A stretch of 9,321 bases of DNA from assembly GCA_944385775.1 (NCBI GenBank), contig CALWYM010000088.1, positions 1 through 9,321 on the forward strand, read 5' to 3'. The notes below the pieces were generated by a model, which was not told the origin of the DNA, ran no database searches, and saw nothing but the letters and a program-made list of their open reading frames with translations. This stretch comes from an uncultured Oscillospiraceae bacterium (GTDB lineage: Bacteria > Bacillota > Clostridia > Oscillospirales > Oscillospiraceae). Positions 1 to 6,408 of this stretch are shown one piece after another (the stretch's first letter is position 1; each line of letters opens with the position of its first letter). A program made the translations under genes and the position numbers.

Positions 1-19
1 CAATCACCCAAAGGTCCAT
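1..19 (-). CDS. Start of next gene (six codons only), probably ribonuclease HII
   Basis: An ATG at 19-17 begins an open frame reading M-D-L-W-V-I before the window edge. It lies 7 nt after a perfect GGAGG (31-27) that sits inside the last codons of rbgA, so translation of a downstream gene is very likely; the gap from the rbgA stop is only a few bases. Six residues cannot identify the product. In Bacillus and many clostridia the gene after rbgA is rnhB (ribonuclease HII), so that is the best guess, from synteny only. Confidence 0.5.
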
Positions 20-21
20 AT

Positions 22-885
22 TTATTCCTCCGGAGGAACTTCAAGAGTAAGCCTGCCAAGCTTCCCTACCCGAAATTCATCAAGGAGCACATTACTCATT
101 CTCTCAAGGTCAAGCTCACCGCCGGAAATAAGAAATCCCCTTTTTCTGGCAGCCCGGCTGAGCAACTCAAAACCGTCCTCACTGTCAAGAGAAATTTTAT
201 ACCTTGCCTCAACTGCGTTCGGATATAGCTGTACCAAAGTTTTTATAAGGTGCGCGCCGAGAGTCTCCGTATCAAGAATTTCATCCCTTACAGCGCCTGT
301 GAAGGCAAGATGCTCCCCTACCAGCTTGTCCTCAAACTTCGGCCACAAAAGCCCCGGGGTGTCCATCATTTCAATTCCGCTTCCCAGATTAATCCACTGT
401 TTGCCTCTCGTAACTCCCGGTCTGTCTGACGCTTCCGCCGCCCTTCTTTTTGCAACACGGTTAATAAAAGAGCTTTTTCCCACATTTGGTATTCCTAAAA
501 TCATTACACGGAGAAGTCTGCCTGTTTGACCCCTGTCGCTGTAATATTTTATCTTATCCTTTAATATGCCGCGAATTGTATTTTGAAAAGAAGATGTGCC
601 TTTACCGGATTTCGCGTCAGTTTCCATTACGTAAAAACCTGCCGATTTAAAATACTCCCTCCATTTTGCCGTTACCGTCGGGTCTGCCTGGTCTACTCTG
701 TTCATTATAATAAGTCTAGGCTTATCACCCACAAGCTGGGGGACTTCCGGGTTTCTACTGGAATAGGGGATTCTGGCGTCTATTACCTCGCAAACAGCAT
801 CGCAAAGCCTGCTGTTTTCCGTTATCATACGGCGCGCCTTGACCATATGACCAGGAAACCATTGTATATTAAGCTGTTCATTCAT
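22..885 (-). CDS. rbgA: Ribosome biogenesis GTPase RbgA (YlqF)
   Basis: A circularly permuted GTPase that, in the characterised Bacillus family member, acts late in 50S ribosomal subunit assembly. The 287 aa match the usual family length. The permuted motif order is visible: the G4 motif N-R-V-D (residues 62-65, where NKxD is more usual) comes before G1 G-I-P-N-V-G-K-S-S (131-139), G2 around T159 in P-G-V-T-R, and G3 D-T-P-G (175-178). The N-terminal I-Q-W-F-P-G-H-M (7-14) is the family signature. The start at 885 is supported by AAGGTGA six bases upstream. It lies 16 nt after lepB, so the two are probably co-transcribed, and the ribosomal protein gene rplS lies upstream, which fits a translation cluster. 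Confidence 0.95.
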   Translation of the reverse strand: MNEQLNIQWFPGHMVKARRMITENSRLCDAVCEVIDARIPYSSRNPEVPQLVGDKPRLIIMNRVDQADPTVTAKWREYFKSAGFYVMETDAKSGKGTSSFQNTIRGILKDKIKYYSDRGQTGRLLRVMILGIPNVGKSSFINRVAKRRAAEASDRPGVTRGKQWINLGSGIEMMDTPGLLWPKFEDKLVGEHLAFTGAVRDEILDTETLGAHLIKTLVQLYPNAVEARYKISLDSEDGFELLSRAARKRGFLISGGELDLERMSNVLLDEFRVGKLGRLTLEVPPEE

Positions 886-901
886 AGATCTTCACCTTAG
901 C

Positions 902-1552
902 TCAGTATGGGCTTCCAATTCTTGAGAAATCGCGTCCCAGGGAAATCCCATAGTCTGTATAATCTTCACCCGGAATAAGTATAAAATATACCTTTCCGAC
1001 AATACATCTTTCGTCCACCATACCTATGCTGCTGTCTCTGCTGTCACGAGAAGCATTTCTGTTATCTCCCAGCAGAAAAACACAGCCCTCCGGCACGGTA
1101 ACTTCTCCCGAAAAATCTTCCGGAAGATTTGTGAGCGTATTTGTATATGGCTCATCAAGGGGCACTCCGTCCACATATACTATCCCAGCGTTAAAATCTA
1201 TATAAACCCGCTGCCCCTCGGTGGCGATAATTCTTTTCACAAGAGCCGAAGGACCATATGAATCTGTCTGCAAAACAACAATGTCCCCCGCCTCAGGTTC
1301 ATAAAAGAGATTTGACGCAAGCACCAGGTCATCATTATGCAGTGTACCGTACATCGAGCTTCCGTCGACCTTAACAACTCTGGCGACAAATATAAAAATA
1401 ATAATGCCCGCAACAATAGCCGTAATGAAGCACTGAAGCCAGTCATACATATCCATGCCGTTCTGCTTTTTGCTGTCGCCTTTTAACTGCCCTTTTTTGT
1501 CTTCTCCTGTTTGCCCGTCTTTTTCCTCAAACTCTTTTTCCATATCTTCCAT
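902..1552 (-). CDS. lepB: Type I signal peptidase
   Basis: Membrane-anchored serine protease that removes signal peptides from exported proteins. From the chosen start it is 216 aa: a charged, Glu/Lys-rich cytoplasmic tail of about 35 residues, one transmembrane helix (about residues 40-58), then the extracytoplasmic catalytic domain. The catalytic Ser is in V-D-G-S-S-M-Y-G-T-L (second Ser, about residue 66) and the general-base Lys in L-V-K-R-I-I (about residue 106). The box E motif G-D-N-R-N-A-S-R-D-S-R is intact. An ATG at 1567 would add five residues but has no ribosome binding site; the ATG at 1552 follows AAGGCGG by five bases, so it is preferred, though 1567 remains possible. A terminator separates it from rplS, so it depends on read-through or on a promoter in 1568-1604 that I cannot define. 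Confidence 0.93.
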   Translation of the reverse strand: MEDMEKEFEEKDGQTGEDKKGQLKGDSKKQNGMDMYDWLQCFITAIVAGIIIFIFVARVVKVDGSSMYGTLHNDDLVLASNLFYEPEAGDIVVLQTDSYGPSALVKRIIATEGQRVYIDFNAGIVYVDGVPLDEPYTNTLTNLPEDFSGEVTVPEGCVFLLGDNRNASRDSRDSSIGMVDERCIVGKVYFILIPGEDYTDYGISLGRDFSRIGSPY

Positions 1553-1604
1553 AATCGCCGCCTTCATGGTTAAAACGCTGAAACATATATTTTACAACAT
1601 ACAA

Positions 1605-1634
1605 TTAAGAAAAAGAAGGGGCCGGAGCCCCTTC
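1605..1634 (-). terminator. Rho-independent terminator after rplS
   Basis: On the minus strand an 8-bp perfect stem GAAGGGGC / GCCCCTTC (1634-1627 with 1622-1615) closes a TCCG tetraloop and is followed by TTTTTCTT. It starts just after the rplS stop codon. It should end most rplS transcripts and reduce expression of lepB and rbgA relative to rplS. Confidence 0.85.
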
Positions 1635-1636
1635 TC

Positions 1637-1978
1637 TCATATTCTTTCTTTAACTTTTGCCTTCTTACCAACTCTGTCACGGAGATAGTAGAGCTTAGCC
1701 CTTCTGACCTTACCACGTCTCACAGTGTCGATAGAAACAATCGTTGGGGAATGAATCGGGAAAACCTTCTCGCAGCCAACGCCATAGGAAACACGACGGA
1801 CAGTGATGGTCTCATTAATACCACCATGCTTCTTTGCAATAAGAGTTCCCTCGAAAGCCTGGGTTCTCTCACGGTTACCTTCCTTAACACGAACTGTAAC
1901 CTTAACGGTATCTCCAACATGGAGCTCCGGAACCTCAGTCTTCATATACTGCTGAGTTACTGAATCAACTAAATTCAT
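1637..1978 (-). CDS. rplS: 50S ribosomal protein L19
   Basis: Structural protein of the large ribosomal subunit, near the subunit interface. The protein is 113 aa from the ATG at 1978, close to the usual 114-116 aa. It begins M-N-L-V-D-S-V-T and contains the typical L19 stretches V-G-D-T-V-K-V (residues about 22-28), F-E-G-T-L-I (about 44-49), S-Y-G-V-G-C-E-K-V-F-P (about 64-74) and the basic C-terminal end K-L-Y-Y-L-R. An in-frame ATG at 2017 would add 13 residues, but those lie in the leader and are not L19-like. The ATG at 1978 has AGGGAGG about 11 bases upstream, which decides the start. It has its own promoter (2103-2075) and a structured leader. Confidence 0.96.
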   Translation of the reverse strand: MNLVDSVTQQYMKTEVPELHVGDTVKVTVRVKEGNRERTQAFEGTLIAKKHGGINETITVRRVSYGVGCEKVFPIHSPTIVSIDTVRRGKVRRAKLYYLRDRVGKKAKVKERI

Positions 1979-2068
1979 AATGTGCTTATCCTCCCTTCTG
2001 TACAGACGTTCTTGCATCTCAATGGAATGCAGAGGACCGTCCCAATTGGCGGAAAACCCCGCCTAAGC
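1979..2068 (-). promoter_or_regulatory. Structured rplS 5' leader, candidate L19 autoregulatory leader
   Basis: About 90 nt lie between the predicted transcription start (near 2068) and the rplS ATG. In the RNA sense there is first a hairpin with stem GGCGG/CCGCC (2063-2059 with 2052-2048, six-base loop). Next comes a two-part hairpin: outer GACG/CGTC (2041-2038 with 2008-2005), inner TGCAT/ATGCA (2031-2027 with 2017-2013, nine-base loop). The ribosome binding site follows. An L19 leader that controls rplS is known from Firmicutes as an RNA family. That this element belongs to it is inference; I only see the position and the foldback. Confidence 0.5.
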
Positions 2069-2074
2069 TGTGAC

Positions 2075-2103
2075 ATTGTACCACAGTTTTTTTAAATTTG
2101 CAA
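2075..2103 (-). promoter_or_regulatory. Sigma-A promoter of rplS
   Basis: Minus-strand -35 TTGCAA (2103-2098) and -10 TACAAT (2080-2075) are separated by exactly 17 bases, and the -10 is preceded by TGG (an extended -10). This is a strong housekeeping promoter immediately downstream of pfkA, so rplS is transcribed independently. Confidence 0.85.
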
Positions 2104-2121
2104 GGGATTTTTTTATTTTTG

Positions 2122-2156
2122 GTAAAAGAAAAATCAGGCTCCGCTTGTAACAGCCT
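2122..2156 (-). terminator. Probable terminator at the end of pfkA
   Basis: On the minus strand AGGCT (2156-2152) pairs with AGCCT (2140-2136) across an 11-base loop, followed by TGATTTTTCTTTT. The stop codon of pfkA (2136-2134) lies at the foot of the stem. The stem is short, so termination may be partial, but its placement just before the rplS promoter fits. Confidence 0.5.
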
Positions 2157-3114
2157 CAAGAATATTGTAAAGGCTCTCGTCCAGTCCCTTTTTCATTTTA
2201 AGTCCCTCAACTATATCAATATCGGTGTAAACATTACCGTCATAGCAGATAATCCTGTTTGTCCCGCCCTCGGCCAGGACCTTAACGGCTGAATATCCCA
2301 TCATTGAAGCCACAACTCTGTCTCTTGCCAGAGGAGAGCCGCCCCGCTGCACGTGACCAAGTATTGTAACTCTTGTATCAATTCCAGTCTCCTCGCTGAC
2401 GACCTTGGCAACATCGTTTGCCGAAGCTGCGCCCTCAGCAACAATTATGGTAAAGTTGGTACGGTTTCTGTTTCTGCCCTCTCTTATTGGGTTTATAACA
2501 TCACGCTCATAATCAAGCTCCTTTTCGGGAACAAGAATAGCCGTTGCGCCCACAGCAACGCCTACATAAAGAGCAAGATGTCCTGTCTTATGACCCATTA
2601 CCTCAACTATGGAACAGCGCTCATGGGAACGCATGGTATCGCGAAGCTTATCTATGGACTCAATCGCCGTATTGCAGGCTGTGTCATAACCGATAGTGTA
2701 TCCGGTGCAGGCAATGTCGTTATCTATCGTTCCAGGGATTCCTACAACGCTTACACCATATCCGCTAAGGTCGAGAAGTCCCCTGAAGGTACCGTCACCA
2801 CCAATGGCAATGAGACCGTCAATTCCACGGAAACGACAGTTATCAGCAGCCCTCTTAAGTCCCTCTTCAGTTGTAAATTCAGGGCTTCTGGCAGTGTAGA
2901 GCATAGTTCCGCCATAACTTGTAATTCCGCTTACGTCCTGCGCAGTAAGGGGCTTCATGTCTCCGCGAATAAGACCGTTATAACCACGGTAAATACCGAG
3001 ACATTCAATCCCATAAAAGTCACAGGTACGGGCAACGGCACGTATTGCAGCATTCATTCCAGGAGCGTCTCCGCCCGAGGTCAATACTCCAATTCTCCGG
3101 ACCTTACTTTCCAT
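2134..3114 (-). CDS. pfkA: ATP-dependent 6-phosphofructokinase
   Basis: Phosphorylates fructose 6-phosphate to fructose 1,6-bisphosphate, the committed step of glycolysis, in the cytoplasm. At 326 aa it has the usual length of the bacterial ATP enzyme. Visible motifs are the N-terminal R-I-G-V-L-T-S-G-G-D-A-P-G-M-N-A (about 7-22), the nucleotide loop I-G-G-D-G-T-F-R-G (about 103-111), the catalytic P-G-T-I-D-N-D (about 127-133), E-V-M-G-H-K-T-G-H (about 171-179) and the substrate loop H-V-Q-R-G-G-S-P. Gly in G-G-D-G-T and P-G-T (not P-K-T) before I-D-N-D points to ATP rather than pyrophosphate as phosphate donor. AAAGGAGGAA sits just before the ATG. The leader carries tandem repeats described separately. 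Confidence 0.96.
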   Translation of the reverse strand: MESKVRRIGVLTSGGDAPGMNAAIRAVARTCDFYGIECLGIYRGYNGLIRGDMKPLTAQDVSGITSYGGTMLYTARSPEFTTEEGLKRAADNCRFRGIDGLIAIGGDGTFRGLLDLSGYGVSVVGIPGTIDNDIACTGYTIGYDTACNTAIESIDKLRDTMRSHERCSIVEVMGHKTGHLALYVGVAVGATAILVPEKELDYERDVINPIREGRNRNRTNFTIIVAEGAASANDVAKVVSEETGIDTRVTILGHVQRGGSPLARDRVVASMMGYSAVKVLAEGGTNRIICYDGNVYTDIDIVEGLKMKKGLDESLYNILEAVTSGA

Positions 3115-3160
3115 AAATTCTTCCTCCTTTGTGTTGTAACAAATAAAATACGATTACAAA

Positions 3161-3190
3161 CTTATGTACACTCTCCTTCTGTACACTATC
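3161..3190. repeat. 15-bp tandem repeat in the pfkA leader, two copies
   Basis: Two directly adjacent 15-bp copies (3161-3175 and 3176-3190) match at 13 of 15 positions, and each contains TGTACACT with the palindromic core TGTACA. They lie 47-76 bases before the pfkA ATG. They could be a two-site operator or a leader RNA feature; the function is unknown. Confidence 0.6.
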
Positions 3191-3203
3191 TCCACAAGCC
3201 GAT

Positions 3204-3223
3204 TTATATCTTATTATATCTTA
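3204..3223. repeat. Perfect 10-bp tandem repeat upstream of pfkA
   Basis: TTATATCTTA occurs twice head-to-tail (3204-3213 and 3214-3223) with no mismatch. It is AT-rich and overlaps the candidate -10 elements of the pfkA promoter on the minus strand, each copy giving a TATAA-like hexamer. It may be a small duplication that doubled a -10 box. Confidence 0.6.
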
Positions 3224-3247
3224 TAACGAAAGTACCCTCTTTAGCAA
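3220..3247 (-). promoter_or_regulatory. Candidate pfkA promoter
   Basis: On the minus strand TTGCTA (3247-3242) and TATAAG (3225-3220) are spaced by 16 bases; an alternative -10 TATAAT lies at 3218-3213. Transcription from here would give a pfkA leader of about 95-105 nt that includes the 15-bp repeats. The -35 is only a partial match, so this is tentative. Confidence 0.35.
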
Positions 3248-3251
3248 TTGT

Positions 3252-3863
3252 CTATTTTGATAATTTTTTATCTATTTCTCGTATAGAGTTTGTAGTACTT
3301 GTTTTAAAATTCACATTCCTGGTAATTAAAATACCGCAAATAATCAGTGTTGGATTGGTATAATACAGTAATAAAATTACCCCGATTACATCAATTACGG
3401 CAGTGAATACCACATTTAAAGCCCAAAACGTCTTTTCCGCTAAGGTTTCTTCCACTGCAAGAGATAGAACAGCCTTTAATATTCTTCCGCCGTCCGTTAC
3501 TGAAACAGGCACGAGGTTAACTATTGCGTAGAAAAGGTTAAAGCCTGAAAATAACTCACTGTCAAAATATTTGAAGTCTGGCGCAGCAGCGACCATAATT
3601 GCAACGCACATATTTGTCAATGGACCTGCGGCTCCGATTACAATATCATTTACGTAGGACATGGAGCCACCATAGTATATCTCTGCGCCAAAGAAGGTAA
3701 AATTTATTTTTCTGATTTTGCCTCCGGAAAGCCACACGGCAACTATATGTCCCAGCTCATGGATTGTAACGGAAGCAATGGCATAAGCGGACAATTTATA
3801 CCCTAATACAATAAAAAGCCATAATATTATAAGGAAAAAGCCAAAAGAAGCTTTAATCTTCAT
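3252..3863 (-). CDS. M50-family intramembrane metalloprotease, SpoIVFB-like
   Basis: A polytopic membrane zinc protease of the site-2 protease family. The zinc motif H-E-L-G-H is at residues 35-39 inside a hydrophobic segment, and the third ligand is D124 in N-L-V-P-V-S-V-T-D-G-G-R, the equivalent of the family's NPxPxxxLDGG. Four to six hydrophobic segments cover the protein. Its start overlaps the 3' end of an M23-like membrane gene by 11 bases and has no clear ribosome binding site, so translation is probably coupled. That pairing matches spoIVFA-spoIVFB, where SpoIVFB cleaves pro-sigma-K in the mother cell during sporulation. At 203 aa it is shorter than the roughly 290 aa Bacillus protein and lacks the C-terminal CBS domain that binds ATP there. 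A general M50 peptidase with another substrate is the alternative. Confidence 0.82.
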   Translation of the reverse strand: MKIKASFGFFLIILWLFIVLGYKLSAYAIASVTIHELGHIVAVWLSGGKIRKINFTFFGAEIYYGGSMSYVNDIVIGAAGPLTNMCVAIMVAAAPDFKYFDSELFSGFNLFYAIVNLVPVSVTDGGRILKAVLSLAVEETLAEKTFWALNVVFTAVIDVIGVILLLYYTNPTLIICGILITRNVNFKTSTTNSIREIDKKLSK

Positions 3864-4614
3864 TTTTTAGATAATAGGAAGGGTCAACATAGTTATCCCC
3901 AATCATCAGCTCAAAATGCAAAATGTCCCCACTTGTCTGTCCTATTTCCTGACCCAGCAGGACCTGATCTCCCGATCTGACCTTTATATTGCTCAGGTTG
4001 GAATACAGCGTTTTTGCACCGTCGTGTATAACAATCACATATTCTCCGTAAACCGCACTGCTTCCCACCGCATATACCTTTCCGTCAGCAAAAGCATTTA
4101 CCGGCTCCTCAGTCGGCGTCTTTATGTCGGTACCGTAATTGAATTTTAGTGTCATATCCTCATCCATGTAATAGCCAAAAGGAACTATTACCGCGCCAGA
4201 AACTGGTGGTGCATATTTAATTTGCAGCTCCACATATTCCTCTGTTGTGCCCTCGGGAGCAGGAGGATTGTCACCTTGCTGCAAGTCATCTTCCGCCTCG
4301 TAGGACAGCTCTTCGGAAAATGTCTCAATCGGCTCATCTTCCGTCATAAACGCATATGTAAACGCTTTCCTTACAGCACTTCCAAAGTTCTCCTCTCCGC
4401 TGACAGCTCTTCCCATAGCCCGTACAGCCTCCTCATACTGGACATTTCCCCCAAGTGTTTTGCCCAGTTTCTGAAAAAAGTCCTTCGATTGTTCCGGAAA
4501 ACCGAAACGTACTAAAAGAGCCAAAAAAATTATCCATATAGCTGCTCCAAACTTAAGCTGCCCGCCGTATGTCCCCTTGCGAGCCTTTCTTTTGCTCTTG
4601 CCTTCATACACCAT
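3853..4614 (-). CDS. Degenerate M23/LytM-domain membrane protein, SpoIVFA-like
   Basis: Bitopic membrane protein of 253 aa: basic cytoplasmic tail (1-20), one transmembrane helix (about 22-37), an acidic linker rich in Glu/Asp/Pro (about 91-125) and a C-terminal LytM domain (about 135-250). The zinc site is incomplete: F-N-Y-G-T-D-I (158-164) has Asn where peptidases of this fold have His, although the Asp and the later L-H-F-E-L (232-236) remain. A catalytic role is therefore unlikely. In Bacillus, SpoIVFA is a non-catalytic LytM-like protein that holds and inhibits SpoIVFB; the 11-base overlap with the M50 gene fits that role. SpoIIQ-like proteins are an alternative relative. GGGTGGAA lies close before the ATG. 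Confidence 0.75.
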   Translation of the reverse strand: MVYEGKSKRKARKGTYGGQLKFGAAIWIIFLALLVRFGFPEQSKDFFQKLGKTLGGNVQYEEAVRAMGRAVSGEENFGSAVRKAFTYAFMTEDEPIETFSEELSYEAEDDLQQGDNPPAPEGTTEEYVELQIKYAPPVSGAVIVPFGYYMDEDMTLKFNYGTDIKTPTEEPVNAFADGKVYAVGSSAVYGEYVIVIHDGAKTLYSNLSNIKVRSGDQVLLGQEIGQTSGDILHFELMIGDNYVDPSYYLKNED

Positions 4615-4686
4615 ATTTCCACCCTCTCCTGTCCTTTTATTAAATATCTATCACTGCTTGTCACAATTTATTACATAAAAATTTAC

Positions 4687-4715
4687 TTGTAATGGATGGC
4701 TGATTTAAATATAAT
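4687..4715 (+). promoter_or_regulatory. Sigma-A promoter of the two-component/ABC operon
   Basis: -35 TTGTAA (4687-4692) and a consensus -10 TATAAT (4710-4715) are 17 bases apart, giving a start near 4722 and a leader of about 27 nt. The -35 lies in an imperfect inverted pair ATTACA (4670-4675) / TGTAAT (4688-4693) that might be an operator. Confidence 0.75.
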
Positions 4716-4748
4716 TATGCTATTATCAAAAGAAAGAGTGACTGTTAG

Positions 4749-5408
4749 ATGTGTATAATGATAGTCGATGATGATATTTATATTGGCGACATGGTTCAAA
4801 AAGCATTGGAAGCCGAAGGCTACAACATTTTAAGGGCTTACTCCGGTACAGAAGCTGTTTTGCTCTTGAAAAACAGCGATCCGGATTTGATTCTACTTGA
4901 CCTTATGCTGCCGGGACTTTCGGGTGAGCAGGTTCTTGAGAGCATTAAGGGTATTCCCGTCATAGTAGTCAGCGCAAAGGTGGATGTGGACGACAAGGTT
5001 AACCTTCTTTTATCCGGCGCTGCGGATTATATCACAAAGCCCTTTGAGCTCAAGGAGCTTTCCGCAAGGATAAAGGTTGCTCTGAGACGGGCAAACTCCC
5101 CGGCAGAAAGGGAGCTTATTTCCTGCGGTGACATTATGGTTGACACCGTTTCACATCTCGTATATGTCAATAATGAGCTTTTAAAGCTTACGAGAACGGA
5201 ATATGCAATTTTAAAGCTGCTTATAATTAATTCCGGTATGGTTTTAAGCAAATCGGCAATTCTGGACAGAATTGCCGATGACACCCCCGACTGCTCTGAA
5301 TCCTCTCTGAAGCAGCATATATCAAACCTCAGGAAAAAGCTGCGTGATGCCACGGGACAGGAACACATTGAATCTGTCTGGGGAATAGGCTTTAAATTTA
5401 ATCCCTAA
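4749..5408 (+). CDS. OmpR/PhoB-family response regulator
   Basis: Cytoplasmic DNA-binding half of a two-component system, 219 aa. The receiver domain (1-115) has the acidic cluster D7-D9, the phosphoacceptor D51 in L-I-L-L-D-L-M-L-P-G, S75 in V-V-S-A-K, and K97 in T-K-P-F. The C-terminal winged-helix domain (about 125-219) carries T-R-T-E-Y-A-I-L-K-L-L and ends V-W-G-I-G-F-K-F, typical of OmpR-type effectors. The start at 4749 gives M-C-I-M-I-V-D-D-D, aligned with the usual M-K-I-L-I-V-D-D; an ATG three codons later is possible. It heads the operon, and its partner kinase is the last gene (7230). Systems in this order usually sense a cell-envelope peptide antibiotic and induce the transporter. 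Confidence 0.93.
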   Translation: MCIMIVDDDIYIGDMVQKALEAEGYNILRAYSGTEAVLLLKNSDPDLILLDLMLPGLSGEQVLESIKGIPVIVVSAKVDVDDKVNLLLSGAADYITKPFELKELSARIKVALRRANSPAERELISCGDIMVDTVSHLVYVNNELLKLTRTEYAILKLLIINSGMVLSKSAILDRIADDTPDCSESSLKQHISNLRKKLRDATGQEHIESVWGIGFKFNP

Positions 5409-5411
5409 ATC

Positions 5412-5467
5412 TTGACGATTTATTTACTTCTTTCTTTACCAGTATCTTTACACGCCGGTTTTATAAT
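5412..5467 (+). promoter_or_regulatory. Internal promoter with 12-bp periodic TTTAC repeats before the ABC genes
   Basis: TTTAC occurs at 5423-5427, 5435-5439 and 5447-5451, an exact 12-base step, with TTGAC at 5412-5416 one near-step (11) upstream. A consensus -10 TATAAT follows at 5462-5467, but there is no -35 at the right distance. A good -10 without a -35, behind helically phased direct repeats, is the usual look of a promoter activated by an OmpR-family regulator, which binds tandem sites about one helical turn apart. That the regulator encoded at 4749-5408 binds here is inference. Confidence 0.6.
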
Positions 5468-5494
5468 CTCCCCATAAAAGAAAGGAGATATATT

Positions 5495-6408
5495 ATGGAA
5501 TATGTTTTAGAAACCTTTGGGTTGAGCAAAAGCTACGGCAGGACTAAAGTTTTGCAAAATATTAATATGCACATTCCAAAGGGCTCCATATATGGCTTTA
5601 TAGGGAGAAACGGTGCGGGAAAAACATCCCTTATGAGGGTAATTTCCGGACTGCAGTTGCCTACAATGGGCGAGTACAGTCTTTATGGCGTTAAGCATAC
5701 GAACCCTAACATTAGAAAATAAGAAAACGCATTGGTGCTGTGGTAGAAACGCCATCTCTCTACACCGACATGACGGCAAAAGATAATCTTATCTGCCAGT
5801 ATGAGCTTCTCGGTATGCCTGATCTTGATGGTATTGATGAGCTTTTGGACCTTGTGAAGCTTTCCGGCACCGGAAAAAAGAGGGTTAAAAACTTTTCCCT
5901 CGGTATGCGTCAGCGGCTTGGTATTGCAGTTGCCCTTTGCGGAAATCCCGATTTTCTCATTCTGGACGAACCTGTAAACGGTCTTGACCCGGAGGGCATT
6001 GTGGAAATTCGTGAGCTGATATTGAAATTAAACCGTGAGCGTGATATGACCGTGCTTGTATCGAGCCATATTCTTGATGAGCTCAGCAGGCTTGCCACCC
6101 ACTACGGATTTATTGAAAAAGGCTCATTGATAAAAGAAATAAGCAGCAAGGAGCTGGAAAACCGATTCAGAAAATACACACGTATTGCGGTATCAAATAT
6201 ACAGGCTCTCTGCCCTGTCCTTGATAATATGGGCGCACAGTACACCGTCTCATCTGAAAACACTGCAGATATTTACGATAAAATCGATATAACCTCTCTG
6301 GCGCTGTCTCTTAGTAAAGCCGGCTGTAATATACTTTCCATTACAGAGCAGGAGGAAAGTCTTGAGAGCTACTATATAAATCTTGTGGGAGGTGAGGGAA
6401 ATGAGTAA
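5495..6408 (+). pseudogene. ABC transporter ATP-binding protein (BcrA-type), frameshifted as written
   Basis: Cytoplasmic ATPase of an ABC-2 exporter of the bacitracin/lantibiotic type. The reading frame is open from the ATG at 5495 (AAAGGAG seven bases upstream) to a TAA at 5720, and continues in the -1 frame to 6408. Adding one A to the run at 5716-5719 restores a single 304-aa protein, the usual family length. In restored numbering: Walker A G-R-N-G-A-G-K-T (37-44), a Glu-containing Q-loop region G-A-V-V-E-T-P (81-87), signature S-L-G-M-R-Q-R-L (135-142), Walker B L-I-L-D-E-P (about 156-161), and the switch His (192). All motifs are intact, so the break looks recent or artefactual. Walker A is in the first piece and the signature and Walker B in the second, so neither piece alone would work. 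No ribosome binding site precedes the second piece. Confidence 0.88.

Noticed and set aside
1340..1365. Gly in place of the usual Pro in the signal peptidase S-M-x-P-T-L box
   Set aside because: Other clostridial type I signal peptidases also vary at this position, and the Ser/Lys dyad is intact, so it is not evidence of inactivity.
1979..2017. Upstream ATG extending rplS by 13 residues
   Set aside because: The extension lies in the structured leader, is not L19-like, and the ATG at 1978 has the proper ribosome binding site and family length.
2353..3363. Long 336-residue open frame on the plus strand opposite pfkA
   Set aside because: It lies antisense to a fully conserved pfkA and extends over the intergenic region into the M50 gene. 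It has no ribosome binding site or recognisable motif and is low-complexity Ser/Thr-rich, as expected of a shadow frame.
4670..4693. Inverted pair ATTACA / TGTAAT over the -35 of the response regulator promoter
   Set aside because: Six-base arms in very AT-rich DNA are likely by chance; noted under the promoter but not strong enough as an operator call.
5713..5722. Programmed -1 frameshift producing the full ABC ATPase
   Set aside because: Only four A residues and no X-XXY-YYZ slippery heptamer or downstream structure; a single-base indel is simpler, especially with a second one at 7201-7206. Kept only as a remote option.
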